The position numbers and the translations under genes were made by a program. From Halobacteriovorax sp. JY17 (GTDB lineage Bacteria; Bdellovibrionota; Bacteriovoracia; Bacteriovoracales; Bacteriovoracaceae), in assembly GCF_002753895.1 (NCBI RefSeq), contig NZ_NJER01000003.1, positions 124,001-188,000 of the forward strand: a stretch of DNA of 64,000 nt, read 5' to 3'. Every line of letters begins with the position of its first letter. Position 1 is the stretch's first letter. The notes beneath the pieces are model-generated. The model saw nothing but the letters and a program-made list of their open reading frames with translations. It was not told the origin of the DNA and ran no database searches. Below are positions 25,802 through 34,903 of the stretch, piece by piece.

Positions 25802-26932
25802 CTAAGACAATAAATTCTTAACCTGTGACAAAACTTTCAACCCACGAGCGAGATGCGTCAAGCACGTACAGGAATCTGCGTCACTATTTTTATTCTGATC
25901 TTCATAGTAGAAAGGTGCACTACTGCTAACGAAGAATGCATTATTCAAGAACTCTTGCCCTTCTAAAAAGAAGCTATCGTCAAAATTCAGACTATGAGTA
26001 TTCTCTGTTAAAACAATAAATTCTCTCGCATTTATTTCTTTAAAAGAAGGATAAATTTTTTCTAAATTTCTTTTTAATAATCTTATTTTCTTAGAAATAT
26101 CCTCTTCATTGGTATCATTTGCATCAATGAAAGTTAAAAACTCTCCTGTTTGCCCTCCAGTTTCTAAAGAAACGTCAGAGAATTCGCAAATAAAGTGCCC
26201 CCATTCATGAGTATAACTAAGAGGTATTAAGAGAGTTTCCCTTTGCTCTGTTAGCTCTTTATCAAATTCTAATTTTATATGTAGAGCACATGGCGTTTTA
26301 GAGCTTTCAACAAATTCAATGAATTCATTTGAAATTTTTTCTTTGTTAACGGCTTCCTCATAGAATTTCCAAGGAGACTCTGCCCAAAATATTCTCTTCG
26401 TATAAATCTGAGTACCATTAGAACATTCGATAACCCAAAGATCACCTTCTTTAAAAACCTTTGAATAAAGGAGTTCAATTTGATTCTCTCTCACTTCAGT
26501 GTAAAAATTTTCTTCAGTTATAAAAGGAAAGATTTTATTTAAACTATAACTAGCAGCAGGAGTTGTATAGAACTCCTCTCCCCACAATAGTGTTTCAGAT
26601 TTTCCTCTTCCACCAAATGGTTTGAACTTCATGTCTTTATAGAATTTTGAAGTTTCTGTTGATTCTTCTATTTCTGCATATTCAAAAGCACTCTTAATAT
26701 ATTCAATATTCTCTTTTCCTCTAAGTATGCTAGGACCAAGAAATATTGCATTCTCACTATTTAAAATTTCCTTTGTTAATATTTTCGTATTCTCAGAAGA
26801 AAACTTTGTCTTGAGAAAATCGTAGGTCGCGAGGGCAAATAGATCTCCCCCCAAAATTAAATTATCAACTTCAACTTTAGTGATGTCTTTAACTTCTTCT
26901 TTTTTTAATTTCTTTAAGTCTGAATAGGCCAT
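25802..26932 (-). CDS. hypothetical protein, possible degenerate FAD/NAD(P)-binding fold
   Basis: The 376-aa product has no signal peptide. Near the N terminus VDNLILGGDLFALATYDFLK resembles a flavoprotein/Rossmann start (beta strand, Gly turn, helix) but has only GG in place of GxGxxG. Toward the C terminus a segment around FYYEDQN followed by a helix ending ARGLKVLSQV resembles the last FAD contact of amine-oxidase-like flavoproteins. No catalytic residue can be assigned. It is likely a diverged or inactive member of that fold, or an unrelated orphan. It sits alone between the mltD and porin transcription units. Confidence 0.7.
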   Translation of the reverse strand: MAYSDLKKLKKEEVKDITKVEVDNLILGGDLFALATYDFLKTKFSSENTKILTKEILNSENAIFLGPSILRGKENIEYIKSAFEYAEIEESTETSKFYKDMKFKPFGGRGKSETLLWGEEFYTTPAASYSLNKIFPFITEENFYTEVRENQIELLYSKVFKEGDLWVIECSNGTQIYTKRIFWAESPWKFYEEAVNKEKISNEFIEFVESSKTPCALHIKLEFDKELTEQRETLLIPLSYTHEWGHFICEFSDVSLETGGQTGEFLTFIDANDTNEEDISKKIRLLKRNLEKIYPSFKEINAREFIVLTENTHSLNFDDSFFLEGQEFLNNAFFVSSSAPFYYEDQNKNSDADSCTCLTHLARGLKVLSQVKNLLS

Positions 26933-27011
26933 ATATGTCTCTATGTAATATCAAATAATGTCAGTTATGATCGAATATTACCTCGACGACTTCTCCATTG
27001 TCATCTCTATA

Positions 27012-27040
27012 ACGAAAGAAACCTGCTTGATGCAGGTTCC
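27012..27040 (-). terminator. terminator of the transglycosylase gene
   Basis: AACCTGC-TTGAT-GCAGGTT (27020-27038) forms a 7-bp stem. On the minus strand it is followed by TCTTTCG, a weak T tract. It lies about 30 bp beyond the stop at 27069. Confidence 0.6.
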
Positions 27041-27068
27041 TAATTAAATACTGATTTTTTATTTTCTA

Positions 27069-28571
27069 CTATCTGATGGCCAACTTATCCCCGGCCCTAA
27101 TCTGTCTTCTATTAAGAATCGAAAGATTTGAGACAATAAGTGTATCTAGGTTTGTCTTAGTTTTTCTGGCCACTGACCAGAGAGAATCACCTCTTCTCAC
27201 AACATACCACTTCGAAGGATTCACAATTCTCGTTCCTCGAGATTTTGCAACACGAAGTCTCTTTCTATAATTCTTTCTTCTTACAACAACCTTACGAGGC
27301 TTTTCATAGAGATCTGCATACATTGCATTTTTTCTGGACTGTCCTTCTCTAAAAGGAAGTAGAATCTCACTTCCCTTCTTCAAATTCTTATTTGCTCTAA
27401 TGTCATTAAGTGAGCTTAAAACATAAGGAGATTTTTTAATTTTAAACTTTCTTGCAACATCATTTAAACTCGTTCTATTCCCACGAATTTTATACTTTTG
27501 AAAAGCAATCGCTTTATAGTCCTTACCCGCACAACAAGCAGTGTAAGTGTCTTTAAGTCCTGCAGGAATACGAAGAGTGTACTTATCTTGCGCTGGAGGA
27601 GTAAACCATCTCAAAATTTCAGGGTTTAAGTATTGTATATCTTCTAAGTCTAACCCCATATCTTTTGAAAAATCTACTAAGTCTGTTCCACCTGGAACTT
27701 CAATTTCTTCAAAGTCGATTGGATCGTGAAAGTCAATTTCATTAAATCCGAAAACTTTTAAATTCTTTCCAATAATTGCGAGGGCCATAATCTTTGGAAC
27801 ATAATTCTTCGTTTCCGGCTTTAAGTATCGTCCCTTTCTTAAATTCCAAAAGTTCTCAGTCTTATATCTTCTAATTGCTCTACCAACTTTTCCTTCTCCA
27901 GCATTGTAAGCTGCAGCGGCAAGTTCCCAAGATCCAAATTCACTATATAGCTTCTTTAAATATTTTGAAGCTGCAACTGTTGCTTTAAATGGATCTCTTC
28001 TTTCATCAACATACCAATCAATTTTTAAACCAAACCTCTTTCCAGTGTAAGGCATGAATTGCCAAGGCCCAACTGCTCTTGCCCACGACTTTGCTTTAGT
28101 TTGAAAACCAGACTCGGCCATTGCTAAAAAGATTAAGTCTCTAGGAAGCCCATTATCTTCTAAAATTTTTCCAAGTAATGGAGCATACCTTCCCCCACGC
28201 GCAGAATATCTCTCAAAGAAACCTCTACCTCTTGTTAGAAAGTAATTTATCCACTTCTTTGTTGCAGCATTATAAACAACAGGAATATCAAAATAGTAAT
28301 TATCTAGTTTTAAATGTTCAGCGCCATAAAGAAAGTAAGTCTTTCCATCGTAATCAGCAGGATTGATTTCAGCACTTCCGGCCATTGAAGTATTTGTATC
28401 AAAGTTGGCAATAGAATCTCTTGCGTCATTGGCCCAAGTAAGGTGCTTTGAGAGAACTTCCTCTTCCTTGCTTTCAACAACTTCTTTCTTCTCTACTTGT
28501 TTTAAATTCGAACATGAGAGTAAGAAAGTAGATAAGAATATTTGTGTGAGAATTGCTTTAGATATTTTCAT
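27069..28571 (-). CDS. MltD-like lytic transglycosylase lipoprotein with LysM
   Basis: The 500-aa product has a signal peptide with lipobox LLSC (Cys20). The SLT catalytic domain is at about 125-245, with Glu153 in MAESGFQTKAKSWARAVGPW, then QFMPYTGKRFGL and AAAYNAGEGKVGRAI. A degenerate LysM-like repeat (about 360-410) and a canonical C-terminal LysM (WYVVRRGDSLWSVARKTKT) follow. This is the MltD layout: a membrane-anchored periplasmic enzyme that cleaves peptidoglycan to 1,6-anhydro products. In predatory relatives such enzymes can also act on prey walls, but nothing here shows that. Confidence 0.93.
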   Translation of the reverse strand: MKISKAILTQIFLSTFLLSCSNLKQVEKKEVVESKEEEVLSKHLTWANDARDSIANFDTNTSMAGSAEINPADYDGKTYFLYGAEHLKLDNYYFDIPVVYNAATKKWINYFLTRGRGFFERYSARGGRYAPLLGKILEDNGLPRDLIFLAMAESGFQTKAKSWARAVGPWQFMPYTGKRFGLKIDWYVDERRDPFKATVAASKYLKKLYSEFGSWELAAAAYNAGEGKVGRAIRRYKTENFWNLRKGRYLKPETKNYVPKIMALAIIGKNLKVFGFNEIDFHDPIDFEEIEVPGGTDLVDFSKDMGLDLEDIQYLNPEILRWFTPPAQDKYTLRIPAGLKDTYTACCAGKDYKAIAFQKYKIRGNRTSLNDVARKFKIKKSPYVLSSLNDIRANKNLKKGSEILLPFREGQSRKNAMYADLYEKPRKVVVRRKNYRKRLRVAKSRGTRIVNPSKWYVVRRGDSLWSVARKTKTNLDTLIVSNLSILNRRQIRAGDKLAIR

Positions 28572-28637
28572 AGTTCTCTGAAATCCTTTTTTGATCTTGA
28601 GCTAGCAGCTTAATGCCCATTCTATCTATTGTCTAAT

Positions 28638-28672
28638 GAAGAGCTTCCCGAGTCAATCGAGAAGACCTCTTC
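28638..28672 (-). terminator. long hairpin between symporter and transglycosylase genes
   Basis: On the minus strand GAAGAG...CTCTTC encloses an inner 8-bp stem (CTTCTCGA/TCGGGAAG, one wobble, loop TTGAC). It lies 19 bp after the symporter stop. There is no T tract, so it could be a terminator, a processing site or an mRNA-stabilising structure. Confidence 0.45.
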
Positions 28673-28691
28673 ATATTTCAATATATTTTAA

Positions 28692-29987
28692 TTAGTTAAC
28701 GGAACCTTCTATCAGAGAGTTAGAGTCCCCTCCCGAGAACTCATTATTATCCATCATCGAATCGACAACTATTGTACCCACACAATCACCAAATACATTA
28801 ACAGTTGTTCTAAACATATCTAGAATTCTATCGACGGCGAGAATAAGTCCAATCCCTTCAATTGGAAGACCTACGGCTCCAAGAACAATACTCATCGTAA
28901 TTAGTCCTGCTCCAGGGATAGCAGCAGCACCAATAGCAGCGAGAGAAGCCGTCATAAAAATTACGACTTGCTGACCGATACCTAATTCAATTCCATAAAC
29001 TTGTGCAATAAAGATCGCAGCAACTGATTCATAGAGAGCTGTACCATCCATGTTAATTGTCGCTCCAAGAGGTAGTACAAACTTCGCAGTATCTTTTCTA
29101 ACTCCTAAATTTTCCTCTACACAAGTCATAGTGATTGGAAGAGTTGCAGCTGAAGAAGAAGTTGAAAAAGCAGTAAGAAGCGGTGAACTTAAACTTTTTA
29201 AAATAAACATTGGAGATTTCTTCATTCTCCAAGAAGCAATTGCCATTAGAGCAACAGCGTGCAAGAGAAGACCAATAATAACTGTCGCCATATATTTAGA
29301 GAGTGAGACAATCGCTGAGAACCCCGTTCTTGCCATTATATCCATCATCAGAACAAAAATCCCAATAGGAGCAAACTTCATAATAACGTGAGTAAGTCTT
29401 AGAGTCATCGCTTCTAAACTCTCCATGAAGCTTACTACAGGTAGAGCTTTCTTTGGCATATAGAGAGCAACTATTCCAAACATTATGGCAAAGACAATTA
29501 CTTGAAGAACAGTAGAAGTGGCCATGGCTTCAAAAGGATTTGTTGGAATCGCATTAACAATAACATCGAGAATTGTTTGATAGAGCCCCTTGGATTGAGT
29601 GACCTGCTGATGCATAACTTCCGAAAGTCCATGTAAACCTGCAGATTCTTGAATTCCTTCAACTCCTACCCCAGGGTTAATGAGGTTAACCATTATAAGT
29701 CCGAGAAAAACAGCGAAGGCAGTAGTTAGAAAATAATATCCAACTGCTTTTCTTCCCATAGAGCCTAAACTCTCAGGAGTTCCAAGGTGGTACATGGCCA
29801 TGAAAATAGAAGAGAGAACAAGTGGAACGATGACCATTTTTAAAAGTCTGATAAAGATTGTTCCAATAGGCTTTAGATAGGCTGCCATTTCTCCATGCCC
29901 ACTAAAGTAGAGAGCTAATCCTGCGATAAGTCCCGCAATCATAGCAATTCCAATGAGCTTTGCTTCTTTCTTAGATGCTTCCTGCAT
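28692..29987 (-). CDS. dicarboxylate/amino-acid:cation symporter (DAACS, GltP/DctA-like)
   Basis: The 431-aa multi-pass protein carries the family substrate-site motifs: serine-rich FSTSSSAATLPITM (HP1), the NMDGTALYE-type helix (GATINMDGTALYE) and the late AIPGAGLITM and DRILDMFRTTVNVFGD. These are sodium- or proton-coupled importers of glutamate, aspartate or C4-dicarboxylates (family knowledge). Substrate preference is not decidable from what is visible. A GGGGAAAT ribosome-binding sequence precedes the ATG at 29987. Length is normal. Confidence 0.93.
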   Translation of the reverse strand: MQEASKKEAKLIGIAMIAGLIAGLALYFSGHGEMAAYLKPIGTIFIRLLKMVIVPLVLSSIFMAMYHLGTPESLGSMGRKAVGYYFLTTAFAVFLGLIMVNLINPGVGVEGIQESAGLHGLSEVMHQQVTQSKGLYQTILDVIVNAIPTNPFEAMATSTVLQVIVFAIMFGIVALYMPKKALPVVSFMESLEAMTLRLTHVIMKFAPIGIFVLMMDIMARTGFSAIVSLSKYMATVIIGLLLHAVALMAIASWRMKKSPMFILKSLSSPLLTAFSTSSSAATLPITMTCVEENLGVRKDTAKFVLPLGATINMDGTALYESVAAIFIAQVYGIELGIGQQVVIFMTASLAAIGAAAIPGAGLITMSIVLGAVGLPIEGIGLILAVDRILDMFRTTVNVFGDCVGTIVVDSMMDNNEFSGGDSNSLIEGSVN

Positions 29988-30037
29988 TTATTTCCCCTTT
30001 ATACGAATACAATATTTAAATTTGCTAAAATATATTT

Positions 30038-30139
30038 ATGTTAAATCATCCAATTACTTTTATTATGATTTCCCTAAGTATCGTTCTTCTCATGTCGACG
30101 CTAATTCTTAGTTTAGGAAATCCAATGATTTTTCACTAG
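30038..30139 (+). CDS. candidate 33-aa single-helix membrane peptide
   Basis: The short frame MLNHPITFIMISLSIVLLMS-to-FH* is almost entirely one hydrophobic helix. Its stop codon TAG (30137-30139) overlaps the AGG that serves as ribosome-binding site for the ATG at 30148, consistent with translational coupling. Its own ribosome-binding site is poor and the length gives little statistical support. Confidence 0.35.
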   Translation: MLNHPITFIMISLSIVLLMSTLILSLGNPMIFH

Positions 30140-30147
30140 GCTAGCTA

Positions 30148-30714
30148 ATGCGATCACTTAAAAATAATGGCAGAGTATTTGTAATAACCATTCTCGTTGC
30201 AAGTGGCCTTCTTGTAAACAGGGCATTTTCTAAAGTTGAAGCCCCAAATTATGATTTTACGTTAAAAAAACTTGAGCCTTTTACTCCAGGAAAAAGCATT
30301 GCTGAACTTCCAAAAGAACTAGGGAAAGGTGAAATCACAGAAGACAAAGGTGATACAAAAATTATTCGCTACAACTTGGTTCATGCCAGATATAATTTTC
30401 CGATATATGTACAGGAGAAGAAAGGAATCATTTTAGATTTTTACGCAAGATTTCCAACCTACTTTCTACACGATACCTTTCATCAATCTTTAATCAATAA
30501 ATTTGGCAAACAAACCAAGTATCATCGACAAGAGAATGATGCCCTCTACCTATGGGAAAATGTAAATGGAATAAAGGTTATCTACAGTGGAGCTTGTACT
30601 GTCACTTGTTATCCAAACTATATTAGCTACATTCAAGTAACAAATAAAAAGGGAGACTTTGTCCCCCTAATCAAGAAATTTAGCAATAACTTTCTAGGAA
30701 AGAAAACTAAATAG
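30148..30714 (+). CDS. small exported or membrane-anchored protein, unknown function
   Basis: The 188-aa product has an N-terminal hydrophobic segment (VFVITILVASGLLVNRAFS) that reads as a signal peptide or anchor. A single domain of about 150 residues follows, with two close cysteines in SGACTVTCYPNY, probably a disulphide. Repeated aromatic/charged strands (IIRYNLVHARYNFPIYVQE) suggest a beta fold. No family is recognised. Its 3' end overlaps lgt by 8 bp (CTAAATAG). Confidence 0.7.
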   Translation: MRSLKNNGRVFVITILVASGLLVNRAFSKVEAPNYDFTLKKLEPFTPGKSIAELPKELGKGEITEDKGDTKIIRYNLVHARYNFPIYVQEKKGIILDFYARFPTYFLHDTFHQSLINKFGKQTKYHRQENDALYLWENVNGIKVIYSGACTVTCYPNYISYIQVTNKKGDFVPLIKKFSNNFLGKKTK

Positions 30715-31492
30715 GATCTTCTCTTTTTGAATTTAAGTAAATTGCAAAGAAGCCAAATATAATCATTAAAATACAAAGAATCTGACCCATTGTTGTTGTC
30801 CCGCCAAAATAATAACCAAGTTGCTGATCAGCTTCTCTGAAGAACTCAATAAAGTATCTAAAGAATCCATAACCAATGACAAATGAGCATGCAATAACTC
30901 CATGCCTCTTCACTTTAGTCATTATAAACCACAAGATTAAAGTTAAGAGCAGCCCTTCAGCAAAAGCCTCATAAAGCTGCGAAGGATGTCTTGGGTAAGG
31001 GCCACCTGTTTTAAAAACCATTCCAAAAGCTGAATCAGTTACTCTCCCGTACAACTCACCATTTATAAAGTTCCCCATTCTTCCAAAGAAAAGTCCTGGA
31101 GTTCCTGCAAGTGCTGTTGCGTCCATTACCTGCGCCCAAGAAACACCATTTTTCCTAGCGAAGTACCAACCACCAAAGAGAAGTCCTGCAAGTGCTCCAT
31201 GAAAGCTCAGCCCGCCTTGCCATACATAGAAAAGCTCTCCCAAATGACCTGAGTAATAATCCCAATTGTAAATAAATACATATGCAAATCTCGCCCCTAG
31301 AAACATGCAGATCAACATTGTCGTAATCATCGTATCGATATTTTCTTTGGGGATTTTATAGAATCCTCTATCTACTAATTTCTTTAATAGATAATTTGCA
31401 ATAACAAACCCAATTACATACATCATCCCATACCAACGAACGCTCACTGGACCAATTGAGAAAATGATAGGATCTATATTTAGTGGATTCAT
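30707..31492 (-). CDS. lgt: prolipoprotein diacylglyceryl transferase
   Basis: The product is 261 aa from the ATG at 31492, which has AGGAG 6 nt upstream; an upstream ATG at 31525 is rejected. The Lgt signature is GRMGNFINGELYGRVTD, preceded by the family YGMMYVIGF and GGLSFHGALAG segments and followed by RHPSQLYEAFAEG. It is a seven-helix inner-membrane enzyme that attaches diacylglycerol to lipobox cysteines (known). It would act on the several lipoproteins in this window. Confidence 0.95.
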   Translation of the reverse strand: MNPLNIDPIIFSIGPVSVRWYGMMYVIGFVIANYLLKKLVDRGFYKIPKENIDTMITTMLICMFLGARFAYVFIYNWDYYSGHLGELFYVWQGGLSFHGALAGLLFGGWYFARKNGVSWAQVMDATALAGTPGLFFGRMGNFINGELYGRVTDSAFGMVFKTGGPYPRHPSQLYEAFAEGLLLTLILWFIMTKVKRHGVIACSFVIGYGFFRYFIEFFREADQQLGYYFGGTTTMGQILCILMIIFGFFAIYLNSKREDPI

Positions 31493-31562
31493 GTAACTCT
31501 CCTGCATATTAAAACCAATATGCATTTATGCTACTCTTCTTAACTGTGCTTTACAATCTTTT

Positions 31563-31589
31563 AGAAAAAACTGGCCACGGATGTGGCCA
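31563..31589 (-). terminator. terminator of the gene at 31598
   Basis: TGGCCAC-GGAT-GTGGCCA (31572-31589) forms a 7-bp stem. On the minus strand it is followed by GTTTTTT. It lies directly after the stop of the upstream gene and before lgt. Confidence 0.85.
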
Positions 31590-31597
31590 AGAGAAAG

Positions 31598-32407
31598 TTA
31601 TAAATTTAAGTTTGTTCGCGGCTGAAAACTTTCAGTTGGATAAACTAATCCCTCATAAGTTCGACAAACTGACTGAATCATTTGCCTCGTAGGAATCGTC
31701 ATTCCACCATAACTAAAGTATGAGCAATGAGCAGATAGGAACGAGATAAATTGTTCAGGACTCATTTTAATTGATCTATCTTTTAAACTATTGTCTAACT
31801 TTAAAAGTTTAAATGAATTCTTCATTTTCTTTTGCCCATCTTGCGTATAAAGCCATCTTTTAAAAACATCTATAAAGACAACCTCACCTCCGGCTTCATT
31901 TGGTTTTTGCACAACCATTCCCTCATCAACAGGAACACCCCAAAAACCAATAATTCCTAAAGGGGCCAGTGACCAAGAAAGAAATCTCATCAAAATCATT
32001 TTCGTTGCAAGTTCCACCCCATCAGTTCCGAGGTCTTCAGTACATCCCATTTCCCATTCTTTAAAAGAATGACCATAGACCATCAAGGCGACGCCTCTAT
32101 AACGATAAACATTATAACTATCTTTTGGATGAATACTTTCGCTTCCAAATTTATCCGATTCACTATAGAGCCCTATCTGACGCATAACCCCAGGAGAAGC
32201 TTCATTTATAGTGAGAATTCTTCCGAATTTCTCTCCATCAAAGTCCGTGAGCATTTTTTCTGACTCTGCGCTAGATAACTCATCAAATTTCATTTTCTTT
32301 AAGAGATCCAGAAAATCGGAGTGAAAACTCGACAGATTTAAACGTATATAAATAGGGAGGCCTAGTCCTTTAAAGTACTGAAAATAGGTATAGTTACTCT
32401 GCTCCAT
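31598..32407 (-). CDS. hypothetical cytoplasmic protein, 269 aa
   Basis: The start is taken at the ATG at 32407, preceded by GAGG at 6 nt; a TTG at 32446 would add 13 residues. There is no signal peptide. The sequence is a mixed alpha/beta globular domain with segments such as RYRGVALMVYGHSFKEWEMG and APLGIIGFWGVPVDEGMV, and it ends in a conserved-looking SVCRTYEGLVYP. The family is not recognised. A strong terminator follows, so it is its own transcription unit upstream of lgt. Confidence 0.7.
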   Translation of the reverse strand: MEQSNYTYFQYFKGLGLPIYIRLNLSSFHSDFLDLLKKMKFDELSSAESEKMLTDFDGEKFGRILTINEASPGVMRQIGLYSESDKFGSESIHPKDSYNVYRYRGVALMVYGHSFKEWEMGCTEDLGTDGVELATKMILMRFLSWSLAPLGIIGFWGVPVDEGMVVQKPNEAGGEVVFIDVFKRWLYTQDGQKKMKNSFKLLKLDNSLKDRSIKMSPEQFISFLSAHCSYFSYGGMTIPTRQMIQSVCRTYEGLVYPTESFQPRTNLNL

Positions 32408-32557
32408 AAAATCCTCGCTTAAATCTCTTCCCCAAAGTACTGACAAGGCCAGTATTTATCGGGATTTCCCCTACTAACTTATCGACATTCAATATATTTT
32501 CCTTAAAAGTTTCTTTCATTAATAACGATGAAAAACCCTTCATTTCTCCTTAAAATC

Positions 32558-32584
32558 TTGACATAAGGCCCCAAATTTTATACA
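32558..32584 (+). promoter_or_regulatory. promoter of the rplU operon
   Basis: A perfect -35 TTGACA (32558-32563) and a TATACA -10 (32579-32584) are separated by 15 nt, slightly short. About 95 nt of leader precede rplU and could hold an L21-type autoregulatory element; I could not fold it with confidence. Confidence 0.55.
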
Positions 32585-32682
32585 TCTTCTAGATTCTGAA
32601 TAAAAGTGACCAAGTTTAGGGTAACAAGATTCTCCAAAAAACTGTGAGGACCCCTGAGTTTGTCAAATACTAGGAGTATTAA

Positions 32683-33048
32683 ATGTACGGAGTTGTTGAA
32701 ATCTCAGGACACCAGTATAAAGTTCAAGCTGGAGATGTTCTTGATGTTGAAAAACTAAGTAGCGAAGCAGGTTCAACTGTTGCGTTAGAAAAAGTTCTAT
32801 TCATTGGTGGAGAAAAACCATTAATTGGTCTTCCTACTGTAAGTGGTGCAACTGTTACTGCAAAAGTAATTAAGCACGAAAAATCTAGAAAGATTATCGC
32901 TTTCAAGAGAAAGCCAGGTATGTACCAAAAGAAGATGGGTCACCGTCAAAACTATACTGCCCTTTTAATCACTGAAATCAATGACGGTAATGGTAACATT
33001 ACTAAAATCGATGCTGATTCAAAAGCTGCAAAGAAATTTTTAAAATAA
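32683..33048 (+). CDS. rplU: 50S ribosomal protein L21
   Basis: The 121-aa product begins MYGVVEISGHQYKVQAGDVL, typical of L21. It has the RNA-binding signature KKMGHRQNYTALLIT near the C terminus. A 15-18 residue C-terminal extension beyond the usual 103 aa is rich in Lys and Ala. It is first gene of rplU-rpmA, followed after a terminator by obgE, the usual order in bacteria. Confidence 0.97.
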   Translation: MYGVVEISGHQYKVQAGDVLDVEKLSSEAGSTVALEKVLFIGGEKPLIGLPTVSGATVTAKVIKHEKSRKIIAFKRKPGMYQKKMGHRQNYTALLITEINDGNGNITKIDADSKAAKKFLK

Positions 33049-33070
33049 GTTTAAATTAGGAGAATAAGTC

Positions 33071-33325
33071 ATGGCACACAAGAAAGCCGGTGGTTCAACA
33101 AGTAACGGACGTGATTCAAACCCAAATATGTATGGGGTAAAGAAATTTGGTGGTGAGAAAGTCATCGCTGGAAATATTATCATCAGACAAGCAGGGAATA
33201 AATTCCACGCAGGTCCAGGTGTTAAAGAAGGAAAAGATTGTACTCTTTTCGCTGTAACTGAAGGTTCGGTTAAATTTTCTTACTACAACAAGAAGAAAAA
33301 AATCGTATCAGTTGTACAAGGTTAA
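33071..33325 (+). CDS. rpmA: 50S ribosomal protein L27
   Basis: The 84-aa product begins [19 protein letters not shown], the L27 signature whose N terminus reaches the peptidyl-transferase centre. The N-terminal cleavable extension found in Firmicutes is absent. It lies 22 bp after rplU with an AGGAG ribosome-binding site and is followed by a strong terminator. Confidence 0.97.
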   Translation: MAHKKAGGSTSNGRDSNPNMYGVKKFGGEKVIAGNIIIRQAGNKFHAGPGVKEGKDCTLFAVTEGSVKFSYYNKKKKIVSVVQG

Positions 33326-33351
33326 TTGATATTTTCAAAAGATCATAATAG

Positions 33352-33380
33352 AAGGGAATCCTAAGGGATTCCCTTTTTTT
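33352..33380 (+). terminator. intrinsic terminator after rpmA
   Basis: GGGAATCC-TAAG-GGATTCCC (33354-33373) forms a perfect 8-bp stem followed by TTTTTTT. It lies 27 bp after the rpmA stop and 36 bp before obgE. Some read-through to obgE is likely, since the cluster is usually cotranscribed. Confidence 0.92.
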
Positions 33381-33415
33381 ATATGGGCAAAAAAAACTTA
33401 AGAGTGAGATAGTTA

Positions 33416-34426
33416 ATGCGGTTTATAGATGAAGTTCTAATCACAATTATAAGCGGAAATGGTGGCAATGGTTGCTCAAGCTTTCGAAGAGAGAAGTTCT
33501 ACCCACTAGGTGGCCCAGATGGTGGTGACGGTGGAGATGGTGGAAATATCTATATCCAGGCCGACAATGGCATTAACACTCTTGTAACTTTTAGAAGTAA
33601 GAGAATCTTCAAGGCCGAACATGGTCAAGATGGTATGAATTCACAATGCCACGGTCGCTACGGTGAAGATCTAACTCTGAACGTTCCTGTTGGTACAATT
33701 ATAAGATCAGCTGAAACAGGTGAAATTATTGGTGACCTTACTGAGCACGGAGAGAAAATTCTTATGGCCGAAGGTGGTCGTGGCGGAATTGGAAATATTC
33801 ACTTCAAATCCTCAGTTAACCAAGCGCCAAAGACTGCAACGCTTGGAAAAGAAGGTAGAACAATTGAAATTGAGCTAGAGCTTAAACTCATTGCAGATAT
33901 TGCTCTAATTGGTCTACCAAATGCTGGTAAATCAACTCTTATTTCTTCAATCTCAGCAGCTAAACCAAAGATAGCTGATTACCCTTTTACAACTCTTGAA
34001 CCAAACCTTGGTGTTGTAGATATGGGAGATAATCAATCATTCGTTGTAGCTGACATACCTGGTCTGATTGAAGATGCCTCAGAAGGAAAGGGACTTGGAA
34101 TAAAGTTCTTAAAACACATTGAAAGAACGAAGGCCTTTGTTCACCTAGTCGACGTTTCATGGTGCTTAGACGAATTTGAAGCCTTTGAGCAATATGTCAC
34201 AATTAGAGAAGAACTTAGAAAATATAATGAAGACTTACTTACTAAGAAAGAGCTAGTTTGCTTAACAAAAATTGATGCAATGACCGATGAAGAAATTCAG
34301 AAGTATATTACATTCTTTGAAGAGCAGATTGATAGAAAGGTACTTCCCCTTTCAGCCGTATCAGGAAGAAATATTGGTCTTTTAAAGTCTTTGATGTTAA
34401 AAACTTTTGAAGATTACGAGGCGTAA
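33416..34426 (+). CDS. obgE: Obg-family GTPase
   Basis: The 336-aa product has the N-terminal glycine-rich Obg fold (ISGNGGNGCSSFRREKF, GGPDGGDGGDGGNI) followed by the GTPase domain from about residue 158. G1 is GLPNAGKST, G3 DIPGLIE, and G4 appears as TKID. The C-terminal OCT domain is absent. It acts in 50S assembly and stress signalling (known). It heads obgE-rsfS-rlmH, with rsfS 9 bp downstream. Confidence 0.95.
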   Translation: MRFIDEVLITIISGNGGNGCSSFRREKFYPLGGPDGGDGGDGGNIYIQADNGINTLVTFRSKRIFKAEHGQDGMNSQCHGRYGEDLTLNVPVGTIIRSAETGEIIGDLTEHGEKILMAEGGRGGIGNIHFKSSVNQAPKTATLGKEGRTIEIELELKLIADIALIGLPNAGKSTLISSISAAKPKIADYPFTTLEPNLGVVDMGDNQSFVVADIPGLIEDASEGKGLGIKFLKHIERTKAFVHLVDVSWCLDEFEAFEQYVTIREELRKYNEDLLTKKELVCLTKIDAMTDEEIQKYITFFEEQIDRKVLPLSAVSGRNIGLLKSLMLKTFEDYEA

Positions 34427-34435
34427 GAGAGATAT

Positions 34436-34903
34436 ATGAGCACAGATTTTATCACTAAAGAAGTTCAAAAAATTGTTAAAGAGCAAAAGCTAGAATATCC
34501 GTTGAATATCGCAATGGCGACAGCTTGGATTCTTGGAAACTTTAAAGGCATTAACTTAAAAATTTTAGATGTTGCTAAATCAAGCTCTCTAACAGATTTC
34601 TTTGTTCTAGGCTCTGCAACAAACCCAACAATGGCCCAATCTATGGCCGATGAAATAACAAGACAACTTAAAGGTCACGGCTATGAAGTCATCTCAAGAG
34701 AAGGCTCTAAAAAAGGTGACGATTGGATTCTTCTAGATTTTGGAGACATCATTGTTCACGTATTTCTAGACGTATCTAGAAGCGTTTACGACTTAGATAA
34801 TCTCTGGGAGAATGCGACGGAAGTTGAAATTCCAAACTCATACTACTTCTCTTCAGATGATGAAGAAAAGTCAGAAGATGCGACTGGAAAAAGTTACTTC
34901 TAG
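34436..34903 (+). CDS. rsfS: ribosomal silencing factor RsfS
   Basis: The 155-aa product has the RsfS core: LKILDVAKSSSLTDFFVLGSA, then EGSKKGDDWILLDFGDIIVH and the end of the fold with LDNLW. It binds L14 and blocks subunit joining under starvation (known). The N terminus has about 20 extra residues and there is an acidic C-terminal tail. Its stop TAG shares one base with the GTG start of rlmH (TAGTG). Confidence 0.92.
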   Translation: MSTDFITKEVQKIVKEQKLEYPLNIAMATAWILGNFKGINLKILDVAKSSSLTDFFVLGSATNPTMAQSMADEITRQLKGHGYEVISREGSKKGDDWILLDFGDIIVHVFLDVSRSVYDLDNLWENATEVEIPNSYYFSSDDEEKSEDATGKSYF

